The notes under the pieces: generated by a model | Databases searched by the model: none | What the model was told of the DNA's origin: nothing | Seen by the model: the letters and a program-made list of their open reading frames with translations, nothing else | Virus record (IMG/VR): IMGVR_UViG_3300030406_000158 | Span: 1 to 37,180 of that record | Reading direction: 5' to 3' (one strand) | DNA from: a virus | DNA: 37,180 bases | In this document: one piece after another, positions 1 through 7,542 of the stretch | Layout of the letters: every line of letters begins with the position of its first letter | How positions within the stretch are numbered: the stretch's first letter is position 1 | Position numbers and translations under genes: made by a program

Positions 1-35
1 GGCTAGATGAGATCCGTCTGGTCAAGGCACGGTAA
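1..35 (+). CDS. 3' end of an upstream gene (partial)
   Basis: An open frame enters from the left edge and reads LDEIRLVKAR before a TAA at 33-35. The next gene starts 27 bases later behind its own ribosome binding site, which is the spacing expected of a neighbouring gene in this tightly packed arm. Only eleven codons are visible, so no function can be given. It could also be a chance open frame. Confidence 0.4.
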   Translation, partial: LDEIRLVKAR

Positions 36-62
36 TTAATTTTTTTTAGAAGGATAAATTGT

Positions 63-560
63 ATGAGTAAATTTAATAAGAAAACACGTCAAAAGATGGT
101 CGATGATTATCTGAATGACACAGGTAGAAATACTTTCAAAGCGGATGAGTTTATTACATGGTTGGATACACAGCCAGATCATCCATTACACGCATCGTTT
201 CATGGAAGAGACGGAGAGTTGTTGTGGCAAGCTAAGTTAAACTTGGCACGACAGTTTGTTTCTGGGTTACGCATTGTGATTAAAAGTGAAGTCATCGAAT
301 CAGCAGTGCCTTCAATCAAAGTCACAGAATATCCTGCATACATCTCGCCAGTTTCTACCAGAAAACTAGGCGGTGGTTATGAAGCGTTTGACCCTGATAG
401 TGAAAAGTCACAGGAAGAGTTACGTAGACAAGCAGGGGTATATCTAGCAGGGTGGCTAAACAGGTATAGAGGTTGCGCCGAACATATAGGCGTAGACCTA
501 ACACCCATTGAAGATATCGTTCGTATATTACGTGATGACAAAACAGTTGCCGCAGAGTAA
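63..560 (+). CDS. Conserved-looking phage protein of unknown function (165 aa)
   Basis: I do not recognise this family. The start is supported by AGAAGGAT about 8 bases before the ATG. The protein is soluble, with no signal peptide or membrane segment, and has a mixed-charge N-terminus (MSKFNKKTRQKMVDDYL), a central hydrophobic stretch near residues 75-85, and an acidic C-terminal helix-like region. It is the first complete gene of the rightward early/replication arm, so a role in host takeover or DNA metabolism is possible but rests on position only. Confidence 0.75.
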   Translation: MSKFNKKTRQKMVDDYLNDTGRNTFKADEFITWLDTQPDHPLHASFHGRDGELLWQAKLNLARQFVSGLRIVIKSEVIESAVPSIKVTEYPAYISPVSTRKLGGGYEAFDPDSEKSQEELRRQAGVYLAGWLNRYRGCAEHIGVDLTPIEDIVRILRDDKTVAAE

Positions 561-583
561 GCTATCTTTATTAGGAGGTGGTT

Positions 584-805
584 ATGGGAAACGAGCAGTT
601 AACAGAGTGGCAAGCCAAAATTCTAAAATTTTTAAAAACACAGGTCGATAACTTGCAAGACGAGAGTGGGCGTGAAGACGCAAGACCAAGGATACAGCAA
701 GAATTGTTTGCCGCTATGGAAGAACTAGACGATTACGTGGACGCCTTGAGGAGGACCGGAGTCGTTATAGAACACAGAAGAAGATCTTGGCAGGGTGTAG
801 TATGA
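584..805 (+). CDS. Small acidic helical protein, unknown function (73 aa)
   Basis: The ATG at 584 is preferred over the in-frame GTG at 578, because AGGAGG at 573-578 is ideally spaced for the ATG and overlaps the GTG. The product is 73 residues, predicted mostly helical (heptad-like leucines in LTEWQAKILKFLKTQVDNL) and acidic, with a basic end (EHRRRSWQGVV). No family is recognised. Its stop overlaps the next start in ATGA, so the two are probably translationally coupled. Confidence 0.65.
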   Translation: MGNEQLTEWQAKILKFLKTQVDNLQDESGREDARPRIQQELFAAMEELDDYVDALRRTGVVIEHRRRSWQGVV

Positions 806-972
806 GCCGTTGGACCAAGAACCAAAAAGAAATGCAAGGCTACAAACGTAAACTAGCGTATGGGTATCAGAAAGTTAGCCTTGCAAAAGCCCCTTGGGAT
901 GAAAAGAATAAAGAGATGGGGCAAGTTGTTGAGAGGAAACGTGGAAAAGAAAGGACTAAAAAACCGCGTTAA
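802..972 (+). CDS. Small very basic protein, unknown function (56 aa)
   Basis: The ATG at 802 overlaps the preceding stop (ATGA at 802-805); an upstream TTG at 787 is in frame but lacks a binding site. The product, MSRWTKNQKEMQGYKRKL onward, is rich in Lys and Arg and ends in a poly-basic tail, so nucleic-acid contact is plausible. No domain is recognised. It is a typical small phage early gene. Confidence 0.55.
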   Translation: MSRWTKNQKEMQGYKRKLAYGYQKVSLAKAPWDEKNKEMGQVVERKRGKERTKKPR

Positions 973-1016
973 AAACTCGCCCCTATAAACATAATACATA
1001 AAGATATGGAGTTGTC

Positions 1017-1223
1017 ATGGAATTTTTTACGTTGTTAACGATAGGCTACACCCTTGCGGAACATCAGATGTATCTTACTGTCTGGTTTCCTAGCGAGGAT
1101 GCTTGTTGGGATGTACTGCTAGCTAGTGGTGGGTTCTACGATCAGATCAATGCAACGGAAGGTCATTGTGATGTAAGCGAGGTCGCGTCACGAATAGTAA
1201 AGCCAAAATTAAGACCTTGGTAG
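1017..1223 (+). CDS. Small protein of unknown function (68 aa)
   Basis: The ATG at 1017 follows GGAG with about 5 bases spacing. The product starts MEFFTLLTIGYTLAEHQMYL and has two cysteines (in DACWDV and GHCDV) in its second half. The N-terminal hydrophobic stretch is short and interrupted by charge, so it may be a weak membrane-associated or export-like segment, but I cannot call it a signal peptide. The 45-base gap before it is AT-rich and holds no clear promoter. Function unknown. Confidence 0.6.
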   Translation: MEFFTLLTIGYTLAEHQMYLTVWFPSEDACWDVLLASGGFYDQINATEGHCDVSEVASRIVKPKLRPW

Positions 1224-1234
1224 GAGAACAGCAA

Positions 1235-1420
1235 ATGCCAAAATATACAGTAATAGCGGTGATGGAAGTAGGTTATAAAACCTCTATTGAAGCTAAAGAC
1301 GATGAAGATGCTTTTAAAAAAGCAGAAGAGTTAGAGTTGGAAGAATTTGAAAATACTGGCAGTGGTAGCTTCCGAATTTACGACACTTACAAAGAAGATG
1401 TGGAGGGTGACGATGACTGA
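1235..1420 (+). CDS. Small acidic protein, unknown function (61 aa)
   Basis: The ATG at 1235 is chosen because AGGAG at 1222-1226 lies 8 bases upstream; the longer in-frame start at 1217 would overlap that site. The product begins MPKYTVIAVMEVGYKTSIEA, a strand-rich half, followed by a strongly acidic helix (DDEDAFKKAEELELEEFE) and a tail ending in EGDDD. The acidity could indicate a DNA mimic, but there is no family match to support that. It overlaps the next gene by 8 bases. Confidence 0.6.
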   Translation: MPKYTVIAVMEVGYKTSIEAKDDEDAFKKAEELELEEFENTGSGSFRIYDTYKEDVEGDDD

Positions 1421-1853
1421 GAAAGAGAGCAAGGTATGGGAATACTTGATTAAAAATCGCAAAGCCGATTACGCTATCGTAGCGGATGAATGTGGTGTCG
1501 ATATAGAATTTGTAAAGAATATGGTATCGCGCATAAGTTCAGAAAATTGGCGTGAAGAAGTTAAGCCCGCCACACGCGCAGCCAAAAGAAGCAGGATACT
1601 AAACACAGCAAAAGATCTCGTTACTACAGATAGAGCCGAGCAACATGGTGATGCTGAAGCTAACTTTACGATGATTGCTTCGTACTGGAATACGCACCTT
1701 GGCACTATAGATTTTATAAAAGTAGATGATGTTCCAATTATGTTATCCCTGATGAAGATCGCAAGACTGCACGGGGACGGCACAAAGAACCTAGACAACT
1801 ACATAGATGTCTGTGGGTATATGTCATTGGGCGGCGAAATAGCCGAAACCTAA
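1413..1853 (+). CDS. DUF6378-like protein with N-terminal helix-turn-helix-like region (146 aa)
   Basis: The C-terminal half (about residues 70-146) carries the pattern I associate with the phage DUF6378/DUF1599-like families: TDRAEQHGDAEANFTMIA, then SYWNTHLG, then MLSLMKIARLHGDGTKNLDN and YIDVCGYMSLGGE. This is an all-helical domain often found beside phage nucleotide or DNA-modification enzymes, and a nucleotide-pyrophosphatase-like role is only a guess. Residues 1-45 (KVWEYLIKNRKADYAIVADE onward) resemble a small winged helix-turn-helix. The start at 1413 follows GGAGGG and overlaps the previous gene by 8 bases; the stop shares one base with the polymerase ATG (TAATG). Family call fairly sure, activity unsure. 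Confidence 0.75.
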   Translation: MTEKESKVWEYLIKNRKADYAIVADECGVDIEFVKNMVSRISSENWREEVKPATRAAKRSRILNTAKDLVTTDRAEQHGDAEANFTMIASYWNTHLGTIDFIKVDDVPIMLSLMKIARLHGDGTKNLDNYIDVCGYMSLGGEIAET

Positions 1854-3679
1854 TGGACATTTATACGCTAGACTTTGAAACGTATTACGCTCAAGATTAT
1901 TCGTTATCAAAGCTGACAACTGAAGAATATGTGCGAGACAAAAGGTTTGAGGTAATTGGACTTGCGATCAAAAAGAACGACAAGGCTACTAAATATATAA
2001 CCAATATAACCACTATCTCGAGTCTGTTATCGCACATAGACTTCTCTCAGTGTGGTATTCTCTGTCACAATACTATGTTTGATGGGGCAATACTTTCTTG
2101 GCGATATGGAGTGAAACCAAAAGCGTGGTTCGACACGATGTGCATGGCTCGTGCTTTGCATGGTGTGGAGACTAGCGCGTCTCTCAAAGCAGTAGCAGAA
2201 AGATATGGCGTCGGTGTTAAAGGAACTGAAGTACATGATGCCAAGGGCAAACGCCGTGCCGACTTTACAAAAGAAGAGACACTACGGTATGGCGAGTACG
2301 CCAAGAACGATGTGGAACTAACTTACAACCTTTTTAAAAAGATGGGCGCAAAGTTCCCCAAACAAGAGTTAAAACTTATTGATCTTACATTGCGTATGTT
2401 TATCGAGCCTACGCTTGACCTTGATCTTGGACTTCTGGAACAGCATCTCGAAGATACCAAAGAACGTAAAGACAAGTTGTTACGCGATGCAAATATAGAA
2501 GATAAAAAAGATTTGATGAGCAACCAAAAGTTTGCTGACATGCTACGAGATCTTTGTGTGGAACCGCCCATGAAGATTAGCGCTACGACAGGCAAAGAGA
2601 CCTATGCTTTTGCCAAGTCTGATGAAGCGTTCAAAGAATTACAAGAGCATGATGATGACAAGGTGCAATCTCTAGTAGCGGCTAGACTAGGTAATAAAAG
2701 TACGTTGGAAGAGACTCGCACTGAACGATTTATAAACATATCCAAGAGAGGATTGTTACCAGTTCCTGTTCGGTATTACGCCGCACATACAGGTAGGTGG
2801 GGAGGTTCTGACAAGATAAATCTACAAAACCTACCAAGCAGGGGACCGAACGCTAAGAAGTTGAAGAAGGCGATCATCGCCCCTGAAGGATACACTATAG
2901 TAGAGGCCGACAGCTCGCAGATAGAAGCGCGAGTATTGGCATGGTTTGCAGAGCAGAACGATCTTACCGCTGCGTTTGCAAATGGTGAGGATGTATATGT
3001 AAAGATGGCGTCACGTATATATCAATGTGACGAGGCGGATGTCACAAAGGATCAGCGGTTTGTTGGTAAGACTACGATTCTGGGCGCAGGGTATGGTATG
3101 GGTGCTGAGAAGTTTGGTACACAGTTAAAGACGTTTGGGTATGAAGTAGAACCTCATGAGGCCCGGAGAATAATACAGATATATCGTGACGCTAACTTTA
3201 AGATTAGCAAGGTGTGGAGAGACGCTAACTTTATGGTTCAGCAAATGTCTAACAACAGACAAACAGCTTTTGGTCGAGAAGGTGTTGTAAAAGTAGACGC
3301 ATCAAAACAGTCTTTAATTATGCCTAGTGGGTTAAGTATACTTTACGATCAGTTGGGTGCAGAAAAAACCGAAAACGGTTTGGAATATACCTACAAAACA
3401 AGGCGTGGGCGCACTAAGATATACGGCGGCAAGGTAATAGAAAATGTGTGTCAGGCAATAGCACGTTGCATTATAGGCGAACAAATGCTAAGAATTAATA
3501 AGAAATATAAAGTGGTGTTAACGGTACACGACTCAATAGTTTGCTGTGTGAAAGACAACGAAGTAGCAGCAGCTCAAGCGTATGTTGAGGAGTGCATGAG
3601 ATGGACACCCGATTGGGCAACAGGCTTACCTGTGGATTGTGAAAGCGGCACAGGGAAATCATACGGAGACTGCGAGTGA
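1853..3679 (+). CDS. Family A DNA polymerase with 3'-5' proofreading exonuclease (608 aa)
   Basis: This is the replicative phage DNA polymerase, PolI/T7 type. The exonuclease motifs are visible: TLDFET (D7, E9), CHNTMFD (N73, D77) and YAKND (Y149, D153). The polymerase motifs follow: GRWGGSDKINLQNLP; motif A VEADSSQIEARV (D353); motif B RFVGKTTILGAGYGMG (K406); motif C VLTVHDS (H559, D560). No 5'-3' nuclease domain is present, which suits the short length. The residue matching E. coli Phe762 in the O-helix appears to be Leu410 by hand alignment. No inserted DnaJ-like cysteine repeats (as known in SAR116 phage HMO-2011) are present. It starts in a TAATG overlap and its stop overlaps the next GTG. 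Confidence 0.97.
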   Translation: MDIYTLDFETYYAQDYSLSKLTTEEYVRDKRFEVIGLAIKKNDKATKYITNITTISSLLSHIDFSQCGILCHNTMFDGAILSWRYGVKPKAWFDTMCMARALHGVETSASLKAVAERYGVGVKGTEVHDAKGKRRADFTKEETLRYGEYAKNDVELTYNLFKKMGAKFPKQELKLIDLTLRMFIEPTLDLDLGLLEQHLEDTKERKDKLLRDANIEDKKDLMSNQKFADMLRDLCVEPPMKISATTGKETYAFAKSDEAFKELQEHDDDKVQSLVAARLGNKSTLEETRTERFINISKRGLLPVPVRYYAAHTGRWGGSDKINLQNLPSRGPNAKKLKKAIIAPEGYTIVEADSSQIEARVLAWFAEQNDLTAAFANGEDVYVKMASRIYQCDEADVTKDQRFVGKTTILGAGYGMGAEKFGTQLKTFGYEVEPHEARRIIQIYRDANFKISKVWRDANFMVQQMSNNRQTAFGREGVVKVDASKQSLIMPSGLSILYDQLGAEKTENGLEYTYKTRRGRTKIYGGKVIENVCQAIARCIIGEQMLRINKKYKVVLTVHDSIVCCVKDNEVAAAQAYVEECMRWTPDWATGLPVDCESGTGKSYGDCE

Positions 3680-4347
3680 GCATAGCACCTTGGTCTTTTA
3701 GTAAAGCGAAGGCATTTGATACGTGTCCGAAGCAGTTCTATCATGTGAACGTACTAAAAGAGTATCCTTTTGAAGAGACAGAAGCTATGCGGTATGGCAC
3801 TGAGTTTCACAAAGCTTGTGAAGATTACATAGGAAAAGATACACCACTACCAAAAAAGTTTGGGTTTATAGAACCTACACTAGACGCCTTGAATAGTAAG
3901 AGGGGTGTAAAGGTATGTGAAAAGAAGTTAGGACTAACTGAGGACTTGGAACCCTGCGGTTTCTTTGATAAGAGGGTATGGTTTAGAGGCATAGCTGACT
4001 TAATAATAGTTGACGTATTGGCAGGAGCGGCTTGGGTGATTGACTACAAGACAGGCCGATCATCCAAGTACGCTGATAAAGGACAGCTAGAGCTTATGGC
4101 TCTTTCAGTGTTTAAACATTACCCAGAGATAACCAAAATAAAAGCGGGTTTGCTTTTTGTGGTTGCAAAGAGTTTAATAAAAGAAACTTATGAAATTGAC
4201 TCAGAGTCAATTCTTTGGAAGAAATGGTTAACAAAGTATGCTAACATGAAAGTAGCGTTTGACAAAGATGTGTGGAACCCCCGCCCTTCTGGTTTGTGCA
4301 AACGTCATTGTCCAGTGTTGGAGTGTCCTCATAATGGGAGTAACTAA
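3676..4347 (+). CDS. PD-(D/E)XK nuclease, RecB/Cas4-like, probable 4Fe-4S protein (223 aa)
   Basis: This is a RecB-family exonuclease/Cas4-like nuclease. In order: PWSFSKAKAFDTCPKQFY (C17), YGTEFH (H45), FRGIADLI (D108), IDYKTG (D123, K125) and the QLELMA motif (Q137). These match the usual GxxxH, GxxD, DxK and Qxxx catalytic pattern. One N-terminal cysteine (C17) plus three at the C-terminus (C208, C212, C217 in GLCKRHCPVLECPH) is the arrangement that holds a 4Fe-4S cluster in Cas4 and AddB. It begins with GTG in a GTGA overlap with the polymerase stop, so it is probably translated with it. Likely role: 5' end processing, recombination or host DNA degradation. Confidence 0.92.
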   Translation: MSIAPWSFSKAKAFDTCPKQFYHVNVLKEYPFEETEAMRYGTEFHKACEDYIGKDTPLPKKFGFIEPTLDALNSKRGVKVCEKKLGLTEDLEPCGFFDKRVWFRGIADLIIVDVLAGAAWVIDYKTGRSSKYADKGQLELMALSVFKHYPEITKIKAGLLFVVAKSLIKETYEIDSESILWKKWLTKYANMKVAFDKDVWNPRPSGLCKRHCPVLECPHNGSN

Positions 4348-4610
4348 TGCCATATAAAAACAAGCCTAGACCTTATAAGAAAGAGTATAAGCAACAGAAA
4401 GCTAGAGGCGAACACGCTGACCGTATGGAAAGACAACGCGCTCGTAGAAAAATGGACAAGAAAAAAGTAAATAGAAAAGGAAAGGACATTGCACACAATA
4501 AAGCATTAAGTAGAGGTGGGTCTAATAAAGATGGCGTAAAGCTACAAAGCCCGTCAAAGAATAGAGCAGCAGGTGGCCGGATGAGTAAGCCACCACGCAA
4601 AAAGAAGTAG
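4347..4610 (+). CDS. Small, extremely basic HNH-like protein (87 aa)
   Basis: About a third of the residues are Lys or Arg. Residues 48-78 (KDIAHNKALSRGGSNKDG then VKLQSPSKNRAAGG) resemble the core of an HNH nuclease (DHxxPLSxGGxN...LxxxxxxxNxxKG), but the finger cysteines and the final His are missing, so it is either a degenerate HNH or a structural DNA-binding relative. The ATG shares a base with the nuclease stop (TAATG). Its position between the PD-(D/E)XK nuclease and the SNF2 helicase suggests a partner role in recombination or DNA processing. Coding is sure; nuclease activity is doubtful. Confidence 0.8.
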   Translation: MPYKNKPRPYKKEYKQQKARGEHADRMERQRARRKMDKKKVNRKGKDIAHNKALSRGGSNKDGVKLQSPSKNRAAGGRMSKPPRKKK

Positions 4611-4634
4611 CCACAAGCTACCACGGAGAACAAC

Positions 4635-6170
4635 ATGAAGATAATAAGGGATAAGGCGTTACTGCTCAAAGTTCGTAACCCTAAACAGATAACAACTGTA
4701 ATCCCAAAAAGTAAGGAAGTGTCTATGAACGAAGTTGTTGTAAATTGGGGTATTGATGAAGTTCATACCTTAAAAGATTTAAATATAAACATCCCGTCAC
4801 CTATCACTAAACGCTATAGCTGGCCCGGTCAGTACAAACCGTTCGAACATCAGAAAGATACAGCATCGTTTCTGACTATGAACAAGAAGTCATTTTGTTT
4901 TAACGAGCAGGGTACAGGTAAAACAGCGTCCTCCATATGGGCCGCTGATTACTTAATGAATCAAGGTAAGATAAATAGAGTATTAGTTGTATGCCCACTG
5001 TCGATTATGGAAAGTGCATGGAGAAATGATCTGTTTGCTTTTGCCATGCACAGAACAGTTGATGTCGCTTACGGTTCTAAAGAAAGGCGTAAAAAGATTA
5101 TAAACAGCGGTGCAGAGTTTATAATTATAAACTACGACGGTGTTGAGATAGTGAAAGATGATATAGCTAAAGGTGGATTTGATCTGTTCATTGTAGATGA
5201 AGCAACGCACTACAAAAACGTGCAGACAAAGAGATGGAAGACTCTCAACAGCATTATAGGAGAAGATGATTGGCTGTGGATGATGACAGGCACACCCGCA
5301 GCACAAAGTCCGTTAGATGCCTATGGCCTAGCTAAAATGGTTAATCCACTGGCGGTTCCAAGATTTTTTGGGTCTTGGCGAGACATAGTCATGTGGAAAG
5401 TCACACAGTTTAAATACAAACCAAAAGACACAGCCAAGGATACTGTGTTTAGAGCATTGCAACCCGCTATACGCTTTACAAAAGAAGAATGTTTAGATTT
5501 GCCTGACATGGTTTACACTAAGCGATTTGTAGACATGACAACACAACAGAAAAAGTATTATGAGACGCTTCGTAAGAAGATGGTTATGCAAGTAGTTGGC
5601 GAGGACATAACAGCCGCTAACGCCGCTATAAGTTTGAACAAGTTGTTACAAATAAGCGCAGGGGCAATCTACACAGATGAAGGCGATACGATACAATTTG
5701 ATATTAAGAATAGGTATCAGGTGTTGAGAGAAGTCATAGATGAAAGCAGTCAAAAGGTACTAGTATTTGTACCGTTTAGACACACTATTGACATGTTATC
5801 CGACAAGCTGCTGCAGGACCGGGTCACGTCCGAGATCATACGAGGAGATGTTTCTGCGCCTAAGCGTACAGACATATTCCAGCGCTTTCAATCAGATCCA
5901 GACCCTCGTGTTTTGATAATACAACCGCAAGCTGCTGCTCACGGTGTTACGCTTACTGCCGCCAATACTGTTGTGTGGTGGGGGCCAACCTCTTCGCTAG
6001 AGACATATGCACAGGCAAACGCACGGGTACATAGGTCAGGACAAAACCATAAGTGTACAGTTATACAGATAGCAGGGTCAAATGCTGAAAAGCGTATTTA
6101 CCGTCTTTTAGATGATCGTATCAACATACATACAGAAATGATAAATTTATACAAAGAAATACTTGACTAA
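4635..6170 (+). CDS. SNF2/SF2-family DNA helicase or translocase (511 aa)
   Basis: An ATP-driven DNA motor of superfamily 2. Residues 66-80 hold the Q-motif-like QYKPFEHQKDTASFL, and the Walker A motif is EQGTGKT (residues 91-97). DEAT (188-191) is Walker B, TGTP (218-221) is motif III, and QANARVHRSGQ (about 460-470) is motif VI in the form typical of SNF2 enzymes. GVTLTAANTVVWWG, just before it, is motif V. The start follows GGAG at 4625-4628. Phages with this gene generally use it in replication or recombination, and here it follows directly after the RecB-like nuclease and HNH-like protein. Confidence 0.93.
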   Translation: MKIIRDKALLLKVRNPKQITTVIPKSKEVSMNEVVVNWGIDEVHTLKDLNINIPSPITKRYSWPGQYKPFEHQKDTASFLTMNKKSFCFNEQGTGKTASSIWAADYLMNQGKINRVLVVCPLSIMESAWRNDLFAFAMHRTVDVAYGSKERRKKIINSGAEFIIINYDGVEIVKDDIAKGGFDLFIVDEATHYKNVQTKRWKTLNSIIGEDDWLWMMTGTPAAQSPLDAYGLAKMVNPLAVPRFFGSWRDIVMWKVTQFKYKPKDTAKDTVFRALQPAIRFTKEECLDLPDMVYTKRFVDMTTQQKKYYETLRKKMVMQVVGEDITAANAAISLNKLLQISAGAIYTDEGDTIQFDIKNRYQVLREVIDESSQKVLVFVPFRHTIDMLSDKLLQDRVTSEIIRGDVSAPKRTDIFQRFQSDPDPRVLIIQPQAAAHGVTLTAANTVVWWGPTSSLETYAQANARVHRSGQNHKCTVIQIAGSNAEKRIYRLLDDRINIHTEMINLYKEILD

Positions 6171-6190
6171 GTAGTATAAGTTACTATATG
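6163..6190 (+). promoter_or_regulatory. Candidate sigma70-like promoter
   Basis: TTGACT (6163-6168) and TATATG (6185-6190) are separated by 16 bases, in the 51-base gap between the helicase stop and the next ATG. It would give a second transcript for the HTH, ssDNA-binding and primase-helicase genes. It is found by eye only, and in AT-rich DNA such matches arise by chance. Confidence 0.35.
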
Positions 6191-6221
6191 TCAGTAAAGT
6201 ATCTATAAATGGAGAACACAA

Positions 6222-6614
6222 ATGACCGTTAGCGTCGATAAATTATTAAAGACTTTTATAAAGATAAGAAGTAAAAGATCTGAGTTGTCTGCAGAGTTCA
6301 AAGAAGCAGACGATAAACTATCTAAACAGCAAGATAAAATCAAAGCTGCTATGTTGGACTATTGCAAAGAGCAAGGGGTAGACAGTGTGAAAACCGCAAG
6401 TGGTATGTTTTACCGCACTGTCAGGCAACGCGTTTGGACTAATGACTGGGAAGCTATGTATGCTTTTGTAAAGGAGCATAACCTTCTAGAGTTTTTTGAA
6501 AAGCGCCTTAATCAAACCAACGTAAGGCAGTTCTTGGAAGAAAACCCTGATCTTCAACCTGCGGGTCTAAACGTGGACAGTGAGTACGTTGTTTCTGTGA
6601 GGAAAAACAAATGA
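6222..6614 (+). CDS. Coiled-coil early phage protein, function unassigned (130 aa)
   Basis: The N-terminal half (about residues 5-48) is a charged helical coiled coil (KLLKTFIKIRSKRSELSAEF). The rest has a pattern I recall from many phage early regions: VDSVKTASGMFYRTV, then FFEKRLNQTNVRQFLEENP, then AGLNVDSEYVVSVR. I cannot attach a firm family name. The shape (coiled coil plus small alpha/beta end) resembles Gam-like host-nuclease inhibitors, which is only a suggestion. GGAG lies 8 bases before the ATG. The gene overlaps the HTH gene by 4 bases (ATGA), and together they head the second replication group. Confidence 0.8.
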   Translation: MTVSVDKLLKTFIKIRSKRSELSAEFKEADDKLSKQQDKIKAAMLDYCKEQGVDSVKTASGMFYRTVRQRVWTNDWEAMYAFVKEHNLLEFFEKRLNQTNVRQFLEENPDLQPAGLNVDSEYVVSVRKNK

Positions 6615-6820
6615 TGCAAGTAGAAGATACTCCATATGTAAACATTAACAAGGTAGCGGATTACTTCCAAGTATCCGTATCTACTGTTAGGAAGTGGGTA
6701 AATAACGATTACATACCTGACGATACCTATATAAAGGTGGGTGAGGTGTATCGTTTTCGTTTAAACGATGTGGAATCAGCGTTGTCAAAAGTAACTAAGT
6801 CAGGACAAGCTGAATTCTAA
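6611..6820 (+). CDS. Excisionase/MerR-like helix-turn-helix DNA-binding protein (69 aa)
   Basis: Residues 8-60 match the small winged-helix fold of excisionases and MerR-type regulators: YVNINKVADYFQVSVSTVRK is the helix-turn-helix, followed by WVNNDYIPDDTYIKVGEVYR forming the wing. The family binds DNA to bend it or to regulate transcription. No integrase gene is visible, so a transcription or replication role is more likely than excision. The ATG at 6611 overlaps the previous stop; a second in-frame ATG follows at 6614 and could equally be used. The stop shares one base with the next ATG. Confidence 0.85.
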   Translation: MMQVEDTPYVNINKVADYFQVSVSTVRKWVNNDYIPDDTYIKVGEVYRFRLNDVESALSKVTKSGQAEF

Positions 6821-7542
6821 TGTCAGGTACAGCGTTTAACAATATAACTCTTGGGCCTTCCTTTTTTAAAATCCAAAAGGCTGTCGATGGTGAGCAGATC
6901 GGTGTTACTGCAGAACCATTAAATGTAGTTATTGTAAACGCTGCTAAGTTGGCTCGTACCTATTATGAGGCAGAGTACGATCCGACAAATCCATCTGCTC
7001 CTACATGTTGGTCGTCAGACACTGTAGTGCCTTCGCCTGATGTACCGTCGGGACAACGACAGGCTCACAGATGTATGAGTTGTGAGCAAAACATCAAAGG
7101 GTCAAGCAAGGGGGGTGGCCGAGCTTGTAGGTACTCACAACGTCTGGCTGTCATACTTGAGGAGCAGATGGATACAATTTATCAACTACGCATACCTGCA
7201 ACATCGATATTTGGAAAAGCGAGAGATGGTAACATGCCGATGCAAGCATACGCTAAGTATCTTCATGGGCATAAAACAAGTTCTATTTCTGTGGTAACGC
7301 AAGTTAGCTTTGATGCTAGTAGCACCACACCAAAGTTGTTTTTTAAGGCTCTACGTGCGCTCAACGACAAAGAGCAACAAAAAGCCTTAGAACAAAAGGG
7401 TAGCCCTGCTGCAAGCACGGCTGCATTACAGACTATGGTTGTTTTGGAAAAGACTTCTATAGATAAATCACCGTTCGAAGTAATGGACGGGTTCATATAT
7501 GAGGAGAACGACAATGGCGGAAGCCAATATACATTTAATTGA
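6820..7542 (+). CDS. Probable zinc-binding replication-region protein (240 aa)
   Basis: I do not recognise a named family. Four cysteines are spaced like a zinc knuckle or ribbon: C63 (PTCWSSD), C85 and C88 (HRCMSCEQN) and C103 (GRACRYS). A strand-rich core follows (RLAVILEEQMDTIYQLRIPA, then SSISVVTQVSFD). The C-terminus overlaps the next gene by 29 bases. Immediate linkage to the ssDNA-binding-like gene suggests that both handle single-stranded DNA at the phage fork, but this is inference from context. It starts at TAATG with no separate binding site, implying translational coupling to the HTH gene. Confidence 0.8.
   Translation: MSGTAFNNITLGPSFFKIQKAVDGEQIGVTAEPLNVVIVNAAKLARTYYEAEYDPTNPSAPTCWSSDTVVPSPDVPSGQRQAHRCMSCEQNIKGSSKGGGRACRYSQRLAVILEEQMDTIYQLRIPATSIFGKARDGNMPMQAYAKYLHGHKTSSISVVTQVSFDASSTTPKLFFKALRALNDKEQQKALEQKGSPAASTAALQTMVVLEKTSIDKSPFEVMDGFIYEENDNGGSQYTFN

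Noticed and set aside
1853-3679. DnaJ-like insertion in the polymerase as in SAR116 phage HMO-2011
   Set aside because: No CxxCxGxG repeats occur in the polymerase; the region between the exonuclease and polymerase motifs has no such cysteine pattern.
6611-6820. Excisionase as evidence of a temperate phage
   Set aside because: The HTH fold matches, but no integrase, attachment site or repressor is visible, and such small HTH proteins also act in lytic phages.
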